A stretch of 64,000 bases of DNA from CAXXOK01 sp963674895 (GCA_963674895.2 CAXXCY010000003.1:682001-746000); one strand, 5' to 3'. Shown: positions 33,035 to 42,264, counted from the stretch's first letter. Notes: a model not told the origin generated them from the letters alone. Program-made: numbers and translations.

Positions 33035-34842
33035 GCTCGGCCCCCTTCCCAATCGGGCATATTCCGGCGTTGCTCCGCCTCTGGGAGGAAGGGATAGAGG
33101 TTTTCCAAAAGCGAGGAGGAGAAGGTGCCGTCCGGATGGGCGACGGTCATGGATTTGGGAATTTCGTCAAACTTCAGGCTGCCGACGATCTCGCACAGGC
33201 AGGGGCAGTCGTCGCGCATAATCTCAGCGACAACGCTGTCGATCCGTTCGTCGTTCTCAATACGGAAGTAGGGGAGGCCGTACGCGTTTGCCACCGCTTC
33301 GGGCGGAGCGAAGCCCAGACCGCTTTCCGGATCGCAGCCCGCGAAATTGCAGTTGAAGTTGTTGCGCTGCATCGTGTACACGGACGCATAACCACGATTG
33401 GAAAACACGAACAGCTTGAGCGGCAGGCCATACTGGCGGATCAGCGCCAGCTCCTGAATGTTTGATTGCAGGCTCCCGTCGCCTTCCAGCACCAGCGTGC
33501 GCCGCCTGCCGCTGGAAAAGCAGCACGCGATCGCGCTGGGAACGCACCAGCCCATGCTGCCAAGGCCCATCGATGTTACAAAATTCTGGCCCTTCTTCAG
33601 CTCGTATGCCATATGCGAAATGCCGCAGGTCCGGCCGGAGGAAGAGCCTACGAACACATCCGTCACTTTGGACGCGTCCGACAGCGCCTTGGCGAAGCGG
33701 TATCCGTCGGTCTTGCCCTCGTTATCATAGGGCTGCGCCTCTTTTTCCAGCGGATATTTCGTCCGGATGCTTGCGCAGTAGGTATGCCACGCGGCGCGTT
33801 TTTTCGGTTGATACAGATGCCGGTTCTCCGCCATCGCGGGGACGAACGACTTCAGGTCGGCCGCAAAGGTCAGTGTGAACGGGATGTTCAGCTTGTCGAT
33901 CTCTGCCTGCTCGATATCTACCATGACCTTTTTTGCCTGATACGCGAAATGCGGTTCGTCAAACGCGGTAATTGCCGGATTGAGGCGTGTGCCCAGGATC
34001 AGCAAAAAGTCCGCGTTTTGCAGCGCGTAATTGGCGTACCGCGGCGCGGGTATGCCGGGACATCCCATATACAGCGGCTCCGCATCCCCGAAAACGCCCT
34101 TGGCGCGCCAGGTCGCCAGAACCGGAATTTGAAACGCTTCCACCAGGCTGCGGATGGCTTCCTGCTGGCCTGAAGCGACGATACCGTGCCCGATCAGGAT
34201 GACGGGGCGCTCGGACGCGTTGATCATCCGGTAGAGTGTTTCCATATCGGCTGCGGGTATTTCTGCTTCCTTTGTAAACCCTTCGGCTGCGGGATCGAAG
34301 CCGGACAGAGATTCCAGCTCGACATGCGCGCCCTGCACGTCCAGCGGCACGTCGATCCATACAGGGCCGCGGCGGCCGTGCGTGGCCAGGTACACCGCTT
34401 TTTGCAAGTGATATTTAATCTCCTGCGGATCCAGGACCGTAACGGCGTATTTCGTAATGGGCTTGACCATCGGCACGATGGCAACCTCCTGCGCGCCGTA
34501 GATGCGAAGCCCCTTCAGCTGGCCCATCTGCTCGGTTTTGCACTGGCCGGAAAGATAGAGCGTCGGCGTGGAATCAAGCCACGCGCCCGCGCAGCCGGTG
34601 ACCGCGTTGGTCGCGCCGGGACCCGTGGTCAGCAAACAGGCGCCGAGCCGGTTGGTATACTGGCCGTAGCTTTCGGCGCAGATTCCGCTGGCCTGTTCGT
34701 TCAGGTTAAAGACAAGCTCAAGCCCCTTCTGGCTTGCTACGCTGTCCAGCATATGCATCATGCCGCCGCCCGGAATCAAAAACAGGTGGCGGATGCCCTG
34801 ATCGACCAGGAATTGGGAGATATAGTCCGATACTTTCGTCAT
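33031..34842 (-). CDS. Thiamine diphosphate-dependent enzyme, acetolactate synthase-like
   Basis: 603 residues with the three-domain ThDP enzyme layout. The catalytic Glu is in LNEQASGICAESYG (about 47-60), and the ThDP/Mg motif is GDGSLQSNIQELAL with SNRGY ending it, about residues 450-485. GPGATNAVTG is the pyrophosphate-side loop. Inside a glycan cluster it is unlikely to make acetolactate; enzymes of this type can attach a two-carbon branch from pyruvate to a keto sugar (YerE-like). It overlaps the flippase gene by 4 bases upstream and the epimerase gene by 4 downstream. Confidence 0.88.
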   Translation of the reverse strand: MTKVSDYISQFLVDQGIRHLFLIPGGGMMHMLDSVASQKGLELVFNLNEQASGICAESYGQYTNRLGACLLTTGPGATNAVTGCAGAWLDSTPTLYLSGQCKTEQMGQLKGLRIYGAQEVAIVPMVKPITKYAVTVLDPQEIKYHLQKAVYLATHGRRGPVWIDVPLDVQGAHVELESLSGFDPAAEGFTKEAEIPAADMETLYRMINASERPVILIGHGIVASGQQEAIRSLVEAFQIPVLATWRAKGVFGDAEPLYMGCPGIPAPRYANYALQNADFLLILGTRLNPAITAFDEPHFAYQAKKVMVDIEQAEIDKLNIPFTLTFAADLKSFVPAMAENRHLYQPKKRAAWHTYCASIRTKYPLEKEAQPYDNEGKTDGYRFAKALSDASKVTDVFVGSSSGRTCGISHMAYELKKGQNFVTSMGLGSMGWCVPSAIACCFSSGRRRTLVLEGDGSLQSNIQELALIRQYGLPLKLFVFSNRGYASVYTMQRNNFNCNFAGCDPESGLGFAPPEAVANAYGLPYFRIENDERIDSVVAEIMRDDCPCLCEIVGSLKFDEIPKSMTVAHPDGTFSSSLLENLYPFLPEAEQRRNMPDWEGGRA

Positions 34843-36062
34843 TCAGCTAACGTTCCTTTCCGGCAGGCGCGAAGGATGAGGATCATCATGGGGATCAACT
34901 GTAAAATCACGGCTGCGGTAAACGCGTACAGCGCGCCGATCGATCCGTAGGAGCGGGTGAAGGGGAACGCCAGCGCCGTAAGCAGCGCCGCGCCCAGCAG
35001 CATGGACAGGAGCATCGGCACGCGCTTGCGGATGGCGATCAGCACGGTGGACAGGAAGTATGAGGCGGTCAGGAAACCGCTGGAGATGATGGTCATCGGC
35101 AGCAGGTACATATGCGAAAGGATTTCATCCCCGAAAATCAGGCTGAACGCCCATCCGCCGATCCATTCCCCAAGCGGAATCAGCACGGCGGTCAGCAGCA
35201 GCACAGCCGCGAGAATCAATAGGATTTGTCTGCGCAGTGCCGCGTATTCGCCGTTCACATAGCGCTGCGAAAGCATCGGCATGATCACAAACAAGACGGA
35301 GCTGGCAAGCGTGGTCATGATGACGGTGACCATGGTCACGGCGGAAAAATACCCGAGTACTTCCCTGCCGTAGGAGGATTCCACCGCGGTCCGGATCAGG
35401 AACAGCATATAGGGGAGGACCAGCGTGCTCAGCATCATCGGGAAGCTTTCCCGGAGCATCGTCGCAACGCCCCGCATGGAAAAGCCTGCGATGCCCGTAT
35501 CCTTCATCCGCGGCACATCGTAGATAAGGATCGTCAGCAGGAAGGGCAGGAACATGAGAAGGATGGCGGGCAGCAGCCCGTACCCGAGCCAGAGCGCGGC
35601 CGTGAAGCCGGCCAGCGGCAGGATGCTTTTCAGGATGAACGAGACCAGAATCCTGTCGTAGCGGTTTTGCAGCTGGTAATACGTGAACAGATATTGCATC
35701 GCGGTTTCGCAGTACTTGAACAGCATATAGGCGAGGCAGCAGAGGATCGTATATTGGTCAAAGCCGCAAAAGGTAAGGATGGCCAGAAAAAGCACCAGAG
35801 CGGCGGCGCTTGTGCTTGTGTATGCGGCCGTATACTGCGCCGGCCGGAAGCGGCGGGTAACGTCGCTGAGCTGGTAGTTGCGCAGGTTGTACAGGGATAA
35901 AAAGCCGAAGATGTTCGCATAGGAAATGACGAGTGAAAACGTTCCGGATACGTCGTACCCCGCGAGGCGAACCACGAATACGGTCGTCAGCCATTGGCAG
36001 CAATAATACAGAACCGTTCCCACGGTATTGCGTACCGTGTTAGGAATCGTATGTGAAGCCAT
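34839..36062 (-). CDS. Polysaccharide flippase (Wzx/MOP-type) membrane protein
   Basis: 407 residues, nearly all hydrophobic, with about twelve membrane helices, typical of oligosaccharide exporters of the MATE/MOP superfamily. It would move a lipid-linked glycan across the membrane. It is the first gene of the glycan operon, followed at a 4-base overlap by the ThDP enzyme. AAAGG precedes the ATG. The leader before it is structured: GCCCGG/CCGGGC (36085-36118) enclosing GCGC-TAAT-GCGC. Substrate undetermined. Confidence 0.88.
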   Translation of the reverse strand: MASHTIPNTVRNTVGTVLYYCCQWLTTVFVVRLAGYDVSGTFSLVISYANIFGFLSLYNLRNYQLSDVTRRFRPAQYTAAYTSTSAAALVLFLAILTFCGFDQYTILCCLAYMLFKYCETAMQYLFTYYQLQNRYDRILVSFILKSILPLAGFTAALWLGYGLLPAILLMFLPFLLTILIYDVPRMKDTGIAGFSMRGVATMLRESFPMMLSTLVLPYMLFLIRTAVESSYGREVLGYFSAVTMVTVIMTTLASSVLFVIMPMLSQRYVNGEYAALRRQILLILAAVLLLTAVLIPLGEWIGGWAFSLIFGDEILSHMYLLPMTIISSGFLTASYFLSTVLIAIRKRVPMLLSMLLGAALLTALAFPFTRSYGSIGALYAFTAAVILQLIPMMILILRACRKGTLAE

Positions 36063-36128
36063 CGTTACAAACCTTTCCCGTTATGCCCGGCGCGCTAATG
36101 CGCATCGCCTCCCCGGGCAGTCTCCCAT

Positions 36129-36157
36129 ATCATATCAAAACGGCGGATGGATGTCTA
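36129..36157 (-). promoter_or_regulatory. Predicted promoter of the glycan operon
   Basis: Minus strand TAGACA (36152-36157), 17-base spacer, TATGAT (36129-36134). The -35 box directly abuts the mntP stop codon, so the glycan operon has its own start although it lies downstream of mntP. Confidence 0.6.
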
Positions 36158-36727
36158 TCACCACCGCAGAATCCCCAAGTGCTCCAGCAGAATCTTCAGA
36201 CCGATCAGGATCAGCACCGCGCCGCCGAAATACTCGGCCTTGCTGCGAAACCGCACGCCGAATGTCTGCCCGATCATAACGCCCAGAAAGGAAATCGCGA
36301 AGGTGATGCTTCCGATCACGGCGGCTGCGGCGAGGATGGGCGTATCGAGAAACGCAAAGGTAACACCTGCGGCCAGGGCGTCGATGCTGGTGGCGACCGC
36401 AAGCACAAGCAGCTCGCGGTAGTTGACCGCGATATCGCAGGGCTCGTTTTCGCAGTCACCGGCGCGGTACGCGCTCCAGATCATCTTCACGCCGATGAAG
36501 GAAAGCAGCATGAAAGCGATCCAATGGTCCAGAAATTCGATCTGCATGGAAAACTGGCGGCCGAGAACCCAGCCCAGCAAGGGCATGAGCGCTTGAAAGC
36601 CCCCGAAAAAGAGGGCTAACACTGCGGCGTATCCGTATTGGATTTTTTTCATGCAAAGGCCCTTGCCCATCGCTACGGCAAAGGCGTCCATCGACAGTCC
36701 GACGGCAATGAGCAAAAGCTCAATCAA
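36158..36727 (-). CDS. mntP: Manganese efflux pump MntP
   Basis: 189 residues with six hydrophobic helices in two repeated halves, each containing the family Asp motif: SMDAFAVAMGKG in the first and TSIDALAAGV in the second. It exports excess Mn2+. Length matches the family. No yybP-ykoY-type leader can be recognised in the 38 bases before it. It is the last of a run of same-strand genes from alr to mntP, with short gaps. Confidence 0.93.
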   Translation of the reverse strand: MIELLLIAVGLSMDAFAVAMGKGLCMKKIQYGYAAVLALFFGGFQALMPLLGWVLGRQFSMQIEFLDHWIAFMLLSFIGVKMIWSAYRAGDCENEPCDIAVNYRELLVLAVATSIDALAAGVTFAFLDTPILAAAAVIGSITFAISFLGVMIGQTFGVRFRSKAEYFGGAVLILIGLKILLEHLGILRW

Positions 36728-36765
36728 CGGTGAAACACTCCAATCCGATTTCTTCCGGCTTCAGG

Positions 36766-37395
36766 TCACATGGAGGAAATGGTTTGATCGACCTGCTGCC
36801 GGATCATGCGGATTTCCGTCAGCTTTTCGCTGACGGCGCGGTCAAGCTGCTTCATCACGTCGTCGATGTGCGAAAACACGTCCTTATACAGCGCGTCCAC
36901 CTCATCCTGCGTGGACCGCTTCAGCTCTTCCGCTTCCAGTCTGGCTCTGGCGACGACTTCCTGCTCGTTGATCATCTGCTTGGCGCGCGCTTCGGCCTCC
37001 GCGGTCATGCGGTCGGCGTTGATCTTCGCGTCCGTCAGCATCTGGCGCGCCTGGTCCTGTGCGCGCTGCAGCATTTCCTGGGACTTCATCGTGGCGGAAT
37101 TCAGGGCTTTCTGCGCCTGCACGTTTGCCTCGTTCACCACGCCGGACGCGCGCGTGTTGGCTTCGCTCTTCATGGTTTCCGCCATCTCTTTCGCCTCGGT
37201 GATGATGGCGTTCTGATTGGCGATCACTTCCTGCGCGGCGGTCATATCCACGGGCAGACTTTCGCGTATGCTTTGAACGAGCTGGAAGCTGCGGTCCCGG
37301 TCAATCATCACAGAGTTGCGCAGCGGAACCCTCTTTCCCATCGATATGAGATCGTCCAGTTCATCCAGATAGATCATGGTTTGGGATTTTGTCAT
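36766..37395 (-). CDS. Coiled-coil protein of the coaD neighbourhood
   Basis: 209 residues, almost entirely predicted coiled coil from about residue 55 to 190 (alternating Ala, Glu, Gln, Arg), with no membrane segment. The first 45 residues (IYLDELDDLI and GKRVPLRNSVMIDRDR) are conserved-looking and resemble the start of a clostridial protein family annotated only as ATPase or hypothetical beside coaD. It shows no Walker motif. A scaffold role similar to DivIVA is possible but unproven. It lies 28 bases after coaD. Confidence 0.7.
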   Translation of the reverse strand: MTKSQTMIYLDELDDLISMGKRVPLRNSVMIDRDRSFQLVQSIRESLPVDMTAAQEVIANQNAIITEAKEMAETMKSEANTRASGVVNEANVQAQKALNSATMKSQEMLQRAQDQARQMLTDAKINADRMTAEAEARAKQMINEQEVVARARLEAEELKRSTQDEVDALYKDVFSHIDDVMKQLDRAVSEKLTEIRMIRQQVDQTISSM

Positions 37396-37423
37396 GAATA
37401 CCTGCCTCCTGATGTTGTTGCGG

Positions 37424-37906
37424 TCACGGGAATCTCCTGTTTATATCCGGCAGAATGCACGCCGGCACGAGAAGGGAAACGCTGCCGCCGAACGAAGCAA
37501 TCTGTTTGACGGCGCTGGAACTGATATACGCGTAATCCGGCGAGGTCATCAGGAACAGCGTTTCCACGTTTTCCGAGATCTGGCGGTTCACCTGCGCCAT
37601 CTGGAACTCTGATTCAAAATCGGTCACGGCGCGCAGGCCGCGGATGACGATTCTGGCTTTGGTCTTTCGCATATAGTCTACCAACAAACCGCTGAAACTG
37701 TCAATTTGGATGTTCTCCAAGTGCGCGCACGCTTTTTTCAGCATCTCCATCCGCTCGGTCACGGAGAACGCCGGATGCTTGTCCGGGTTGTCCAGCACAG
37801 CCACGCGGACCTGCGGGAACAGCCGGCTCACGCGCTGGATAATATCCAGGTGTCCGAGCGTTACGGGATCAAAGCTTCCCGGGTAAACGCACAAATTACT
37901 TTCCAT
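37424..37906 (-). CDS. coaD: Phosphopantetheine adenylyltransferase
   Basis: 160 residues, the standard length. The nucleotidyltransferase motif TLGH appears in PGSFDPVTLGHLDII near the start, and the C-terminal ISSSAVKQIASFGG supplies the second ATP-binding motif. It adenylylates 4'-phosphopantetheine in coenzyme A synthesis. It overlaps rsmD by 11 bases, the common arrangement in Bacillota. Confidence 0.97.
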   Translation of the reverse strand: MESNLCVYPGSFDPVTLGHLDIIQRVSRLFPQVRVAVLDNPDKHPAFSVTERMEMLKKACAHLENIQIDSFSGLLVDYMRKTKARIVIRGLRAVTDFESEFQMAQVNRQISENVETLFLMTSPDYAYISSSAVKQIASFGGSVSLLVPACILPDINRRFP

Positions 37907-38468
37907 CGCTACTCCCTCCCGGTCGATAGGTATACAGGCGGATACAGGTGTCGCCGTAAGTTCTCAAATCCCTGGGTATAAAGAAAGGGGAGAGGTCAAA
38001 CTGTACGTCCCTGCGGTGCTCGATCACAATCAAAGCGCCGTCCGCGAGCAGGCCGCGGTCCCTCAGCAGGTCCGCCGTCTCCGGATACTGCGTCAGTTCA
38101 TACGGTGGGTCCAGGAAAACGAGATCAAAACGAGTGCCGGTATCCTTCAGCTTCTCTGCGGCAGCGCGCCAGTCGCATTGCAGGATCAAGGCCTGCTGCA
38201 TGAAACCGGCCGTCTCCGCATTGCGGCGCATGCAAGCGGCGGCCTGCCTGGAGCGGTCCACGAGCACCGCCTTCGCCGCGCCCCTGCTGAGCGCTTCCAG
38301 CGCCAGCGCGCCGCTGCCGGCGAATAAATCCAGAACAACCGATTCGGGAACGTCGCGCTGGATGATATTGAACAGCGACTCGCGCACAAAATCCTGCGTG
38401 GGGCGCGTAAGCTGTCCCTTGGGGGCGAACAGGGTCCGGCCCCGGGCATGGCCCGCAATAATTCGCAT
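37896..38468 (-). CDS. rsmD: 16S rRNA (guanine(966)-N(2))-methyltransferase
   Basis: 190 residues. MRIIAGHARGRTL is the typical RsmD start, VLDLFAGSGALALEALSRGA is the SAM-binding loop and FLDPPYEL is the catalytic N6/N2-methylase motif. It methylates G966 of 16S rRNA in the small subunit. It precedes coaD with an 11-base overlap and follows a membrane protein gene by 8 bases. Confidence 0.96.
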   Translation of the reverse strand: MRIIAGHARGRTLFAPKGQLTRPTQDFVRESLFNIIQRDVPESVVLDLFAGSGALALEALSRGAAKAVLVDRSRQAAACMRRNAETAGFMQQALILQCDWRAAAEKLKDTGTRFDLVFLDPPYELTQYPETADLLRDRGLLADGALIVIEHRRDVQFDLSPFFIPRDLRTYGDTCIRLYTYRPGGSSDGK

Positions 38469-38476
38469 CGCCGCCC

Positions 38477-39265
38477 CTAAATCAGCTGTTCCGGGCGCTT
38501 GGACGACGTACGGGCTTTGCGTTCCCTGCGTTCCTTGCGCTTTTTCTTATGAAGGCCGATCTGGATACCCGTATTCACCCGGATTCGAATTCTGGGGCCC
38601 TGCAGGTAACCGAAACCGTAGGCAAGCGGCGCGACGGAAACCCAAAGCGGGGTTAGCCGTTCCGCCCAGAGTACCCCGCCGCTGCCCAGCAATAAGGAAA
38701 TATTGATAAACGGCATGGTGAGTGCGCGCGCGACAATGCGGAGCACGGACATAAACAGCGAAGAATTCTGGATACTGTAGTAGGAAAGCGCCTCGCCGAC
38801 GTGTGTCTGCGCGGAACTGTCGACCCAGGAAGGCAATACGCCCAGCGTATAGGTGATCCGCTGCGCGAGAAACGCAAACACGAGCGTGACCAGCAGATAG
38901 GGAATCAAGGCGATCAGCACCTCGAAAAACCCTTTGCCCGGATGAAAACAGCGGTCGTGGTCGCCAGGTACCACGGTCTTGCCCTCCCGGTCATGCTCGT
39001 ACATGATCTCGGCAAACGAGGTATCAGCTTCGCCGCTGCTTGCGCCTTGAAAGTACATGTATAACGCGGCGACGGCAATCAGGATGCACGATGTCAGAAC
39101 GCGGAATACGGCCGAATCAAAGCTCAGCAGCAATCCAAGGACCAAATACAGGATGGAAATAAACAAAACGCTGAGGATCATCCTGATGCCCTTGCGGACG
39201 GCGTCCCTGCCGTGCCAGGAACCGCGCATATACGGCTTGACGACGGGCTTTACTTGTTTTGCCAT
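38477..39265 (-). CDS. Hypothetical multi-pass membrane protein
   Basis: 262 residues, family not recognised. A basic N-terminus (KQVKPVVKPYMRGSWHGRDAVRKG) precedes two close hydrophobic segments (about 25-45 and 48-65), then further helices around 110-135 and 165-210. The C-terminal 30 residues are strongly basic (KKKRKERRERKAR), which could touch RNA or membrane lipids. It sits between alr and rsmD on the same strand. The start at 39265 is preceded by AAAGGAG. Function unknown. Confidence 0.65.
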   Translation of the reverse strand: MAKQVKPVVKPYMRGSWHGRDAVRKGIRMILSVLFISILYLVLGLLLSFDSAVFRVLTSCILIAVAALYMYFQGASSGEADTSFAEIMYEHDREGKTVVPGDHDRCFHPGKGFFEVLIALIPYLLVTLVFAFLAQRITYTLGVLPSWVDSSAQTHVGEALSYYSIQNSSLFMSVLRIVARALTMPFINISLLLGSGGVLWAERLTPLWVSVAPLAYGFGYLQGPRIRIRVNTGIQIGLHKKKRKERRERKARTSSKRPEQLI

Positions 39266-39291
39266 GTCGATATCTCCTTTGAACAAAAGCT

Positions 39292-40410
39292 TTAGGCAGG
39301 CAGATAGACGCGTGGAACGCGGGCGGTGATGCTCAGCGTGACCTCATAGCTGATCGTACCGGCCCATGCCGCCACCTCGTCGGCGCCGATGAAGCCGTCG
39401 CCCTGCCGCCCGATCAGAACGACCGGATCGCCGACCCTCGCGTCCGCAATGTGCGAAACGTCCGCCATGATCTGGTCCATGCACACCCTGCCGACGACGG
39501 GGGCGCGCTTTCCGGATATCAGCACCTGGGCACGGTTGCTGAGCATGCGGTGATACCCGTCACCGTAACCGGCTGCGATTGTGGCGATGCGGCTTTTAGC
39601 GTCCGTCGTATATGTACAGCCGTAGCCGATGCACGTGCCCGCCGGAACATCCTTCACATGCACGATCTCCGCCTCCCAATGCAGCGCCGGGCGGAACGGC
39701 AGATCCGTGGGTACGGGCGGATATCCGTACAGGGATATGCCCTCGCGGATCATGGAGAAATTCGCATCCGGGGAAACCAGGCTCATCGCGCTGTTGGACG
39801 CGTGGACAGGAAGGGAGGGATCGAAACGGGATCTGAGAATTTGAAACGATTCCAGCTGCATCCGGGAATAATCGCAAAGCCCGCCGTCCGTGCCGATATT
39901 GTCTGCATCCGCGAAATGCGTATAGATGCCGGTCGCCCGCACATGGGATGCTTTGGCAAGTGCGCCTACAAGCGCGTCCGCTTCTTCCTGCGTGCGCAGC
40001 CCGATCCGCCCCATGCCGGTATCCACCTTGATGTGCACGCTTGCGGTTGTATGAAATTGCGCCGCGCACGCGTTGATTTTTTCGATCATTGACGGATCAA
40101 ACACGGTCAGGGTCAAACCGTTTTGAACGGAGGGCTCGATCCCACGCTCGTTCACCGCGCCGAGCACCAGGATATTCTCGCCGGGGAATCCGTTTTCCCG
40201 CAGCCCGATGCCCTCCTCCGGTATAGCGACCGCCAGGTCGCGGCACCCGGCCTCGACGACGGTTTTAGCGACCTCGAGCATGCCGTGCCCATAGGCATTG
40301 GCCTTGACGACGGCCATTACCCGGCTTGTTTTGGGCAAGTAGTCCGTCATGAGCAGATAGTTATGCCGTATTGCGCCTAAATCAATGGTGATCCGGTTGT
40401 GCCGATACAC
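39292..40410 (-). CDS. alr: Alanine racemase
   Basis: 372 residues, usual length. VVKANAYGHG (Lys near 36) holds the PLP Schiff-base lysine and IGYGCTYTTD the catalytic Tyr region on the second domain. CMDQIMADVSH is a family motif in the C-terminal barrel. It interconverts L- and D-alanine for peptidoglycan. GGAGGAAACTC precedes its GTG/ATG region. Downstream genes follow with short gaps. Confidence 0.96.
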   Translation of the reverse strand: MYRHNRITIDLGAIRHNYLLMTDYLPKTSRVMAVVKANAYGHGMLEVAKTVVEAGCRDLAVAIPEEGIGLRENGFPGENILVLGAVNERGIEPSVQNGLTLTVFDPSMIEKINACAAQFHTTASVHIKVDTGMGRIGLRTQEEADALVGALAKASHVRATGIYTHFADADNIGTDGGLCDYSRMQLESFQILRSRFDPSLPVHASNSAMSLVSPDANFSMIREGISLYGYPPVPTDLPFRPALHWEAEIVHVKDVPAGTCIGYGCTYTTDAKSRIATIAAGYGDGYHRMLSNRAQVLISGKRAPVVGRVCMDQIMADVSHIADARVGDPVVLIGRQGDGFIGADEVAAWAGTISYEVTLSITARVPRVYLPA

Positions 40411-40439
40411 GAGTTTCCTCCTAAACGACGCGAAACAGG

Positions 40440-40488
40440 AAGCACGGAGAGGAACGGGGCAGGCCGCCCTGAAGATCCTTCCGTGCTT
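40440..40488 (-). other. Long hairpin between the ACT gene and alr
   Basis: AAGCACGGA (40440-40448) pairs perfectly with TCCGTGCTT (40480-40488), extended inward by AGGA/TCCT with a one-base bulge, and CAGG/CCTG lies in the apical part. No uninterrupted T tract follows, so it may be a weak terminator of the ior operon, an mRNA-stability element or a leader structure of alr. Confidence 0.5.
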
Positions 40489-40509
40489 ATGTGTTGGTCT
40501 TCTCAGGCG

Positions 40510-40941
40510 TTATATCGCCTGCAGATCTTCCTGTGAAAGCATCTTGACTCCTGCGTTTTGCAGCACCTTCGCGGCCTCGTCCGGCCGATCCACGCGGATG
40601 ATGATCAGGGCGTGGTCGCCGTGGTTGCGGAAGAACGAATAAAGGTATTCCAGCCCGATATCGTGGGCTGACAGCACGGATAGGACATCCGCAAGCGATC
40701 CGGGGCGGTCCGCGATGCTGACCGCCAGCACGTCCGTGATCTTGACGGAATAACCCGCTTCGGTGAGCAGGGCATCGGCGCGCTTGTAATCCGCCACGAT
40801 GGCGCGAAGGATGCCGAAGTCCGTCGTATCGGCGATCGACAGCGACATCAGGTCAAACCCGTTGTCGCCCAGCAGTTTGGTGAATCCGGCCAGGCTGCCG
40901 GATGTGTTTTCCAGAAAAACGGAGAGCTGTTTTACAAACAT
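40510..40941 (-). CDS. Tandem ACT-domain protein
   Basis: 143 residues forming two ACT domains (about 1-65 and 70-140), each with the typical beta-alpha-beta pattern and a Gly at the ligand turn (NTSGSLAGFTKLL and DRPGSLADVLSVL). ACT pairs bind amino acids and regulate metabolism. It is last in the ior-paaK set, where a homologue is commonly found in Bacillota and Archaea and may sense aromatic amino acids. Ligand not shown. Confidence 0.88.
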   Translation of the reverse strand: MFVKQLSVFLENTSGSLAGFTKLLGDNGFDLMSLSIADTTDFGILRAIVADYKRADALLTEAGYSVKITDVLAVSIADRPGSLADVLSVLSAHDIGLEYLYSFFRNHGDHALIIIRVDRPDEAAKVLQNAGVKMLSQEDLQAI

Positions 40942-40965
40942 CTGTGCTCGCCTCCATCCATCAGA

Positions 40966-42264
40966 TTATAGCATTGATAGTTTGCGGTTGTCCACCACGC
41001 GCTTGGCCTTGCCTTCGCTGCGCGGCAGGGAGCGGGACTGGCAAAGCTTCACCTTGGCGGATACCAGCGCGTGCGAAGCGATCGAATCGGTAATTCTCCG
41101 TTCCAGCGCCTCCAGATCCTTTACGGTGTCGCTCATCGTATCGGGGGAGAGCTCCACCTGCACCTCGAGCGTATCCAGCAGGTTTTTACGGTCCACGACG
41201 ATCTGGTATTGCGGCACGATTCCCTCCACCTGCAGCAGCGCGTGCTCGATCTGGGACGGGAACACGTTAACGCCCCGGATAATGAGCATATCGTCGGTGC
41301 GGCCCATGATGCGCCCCATGCGCACGTGCGTGCGGCCGCAGTCGCAGAGCTCGTCCGTGAGCGTGCAAAGATCGTGCGTGCGGTAGCGCAGCAGCGGCAT
41401 GCCGTGCTTGGAAAGCGTGGTGAAGGTCAGGTCGCCCTGCTTGCCGTAGGGGAGGCCCTTGTTGTCGGGGCCGATAATCTCGGGCAGGAAGTGATCCTCC
41501 CAGATATGCATGCCCTGCTTGCACATGCACTCCATGGAAACGCCGGGGCCCATCACCTCGCTCAGGCCGTAGATGTTGAGCGCGTCGATATGGAGCATGC
41601 TTTCGATCTTGACGCGCATGGATTCCGTCCAGGGCTCCGCGCCGAAGATGCCGACTTTGAGCTTGGTTTCCTTTACGCCGTCGTGCTCCAGCGCCTCGGC
41701 GAGGTTCAACGCATAGGAAGGCGTGCAGCACAGCGCCGTTGTGCCGAAATCCTGCAGCAGCATCAGCTGCCGCACGGTATTCCCGCCGCTGATAGGCACC
41801 ACCACGGCGCCCACGCGCTCGGCGCCGTAATGCGCGCCCAGCCCGCCCGTGAACAGGCCGTAGCCGTACGCCACCTGTACGATATCTCCCTTTCCGACGT
41901 TCGCGCAGTACATGCTGCGCGCCATCAGCTCCGCCCAGCGGTCGATATCGCCGCTGGTGTAACCGACGACCGTCGGCTTGCCGGTGGTGCCGCTGGACGC
42001 GTGCACGCGGACAATCTCGGTCAGGGGGACAGCAAACAGAGAAAACGGATAGTTGTCGCGCAGATCCTGCTTCTCGGTAAAAGGCAGCAGTTCGATGTCC
42101 TCCACGCCGTGTATATCGCCCGGAGTTAAGCCCAGCTCCTGCATTTTGTGACGGTAGAACGGCACGTTCTCGTACACCCTGCGCACGATATCACGCAAGC
42201 GGGCGTCCTGAAACGCACGGAGCTTTTCCCGCGGCATACATTCCATGGTCGGGTTCCAGATCAT
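40966..42264 (-). CDS. paaK: Phenylacetate-CoA ligase (aryl-acid CoA ligase)
   Basis: 432 residues. The AMP-binding motif is VHASSGTTGKPTVVGYT (about 88-104); YGLSEVMGPG and RTHDLCTLTDELCDCGRTH are the adenylate-forming core and PaaK-type cysteine-rich region. It activates phenylacetate, indoleacetate or similar acids with CoA and ATP. It follows the IOR genes, which make aryl-acetyl-CoA, so in the cell it may run in reverse to harvest ATP. The start is uncertain: ATG at 42264 fits homologues, but a TTG at 42273 has a better-spaced AAGGA. Confidence 0.92.
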   Translation of the reverse strand: MIWNPTMECMPREKLRAFQDARLRDIVRRVYENVPFYRHKMQELGLTPGDIHGVEDIELLPFTEKQDLRDNYPFSLFAVPLTEIVRVHASSGTTGKPTVVGYTSGDIDRWAELMARSMYCANVGKGDIVQVAYGYGLFTGGLGAHYGAERVGAVVVPISGGNTVRQLMLLQDFGTTALCCTPSYALNLAEALEHDGVKETKLKVGIFGAEPWTESMRVKIESMLHIDALNIYGLSEVMGPGVSMECMCKQGMHIWEDHFLPEIIGPDNKGLPYGKQGDLTFTTLSKHGMPLLRYRTHDLCTLTDELCDCGRTHVRMGRIMGRTDDMLIIRGVNVFPSQIEHALLQVEGIVPQYQIVVDRKNLLDTLEVQVELSPDTMSDTVKDLEALERRITDSIASHALVSAKVKLCQSRSLPRSEGKAKRVVDNRKLSML

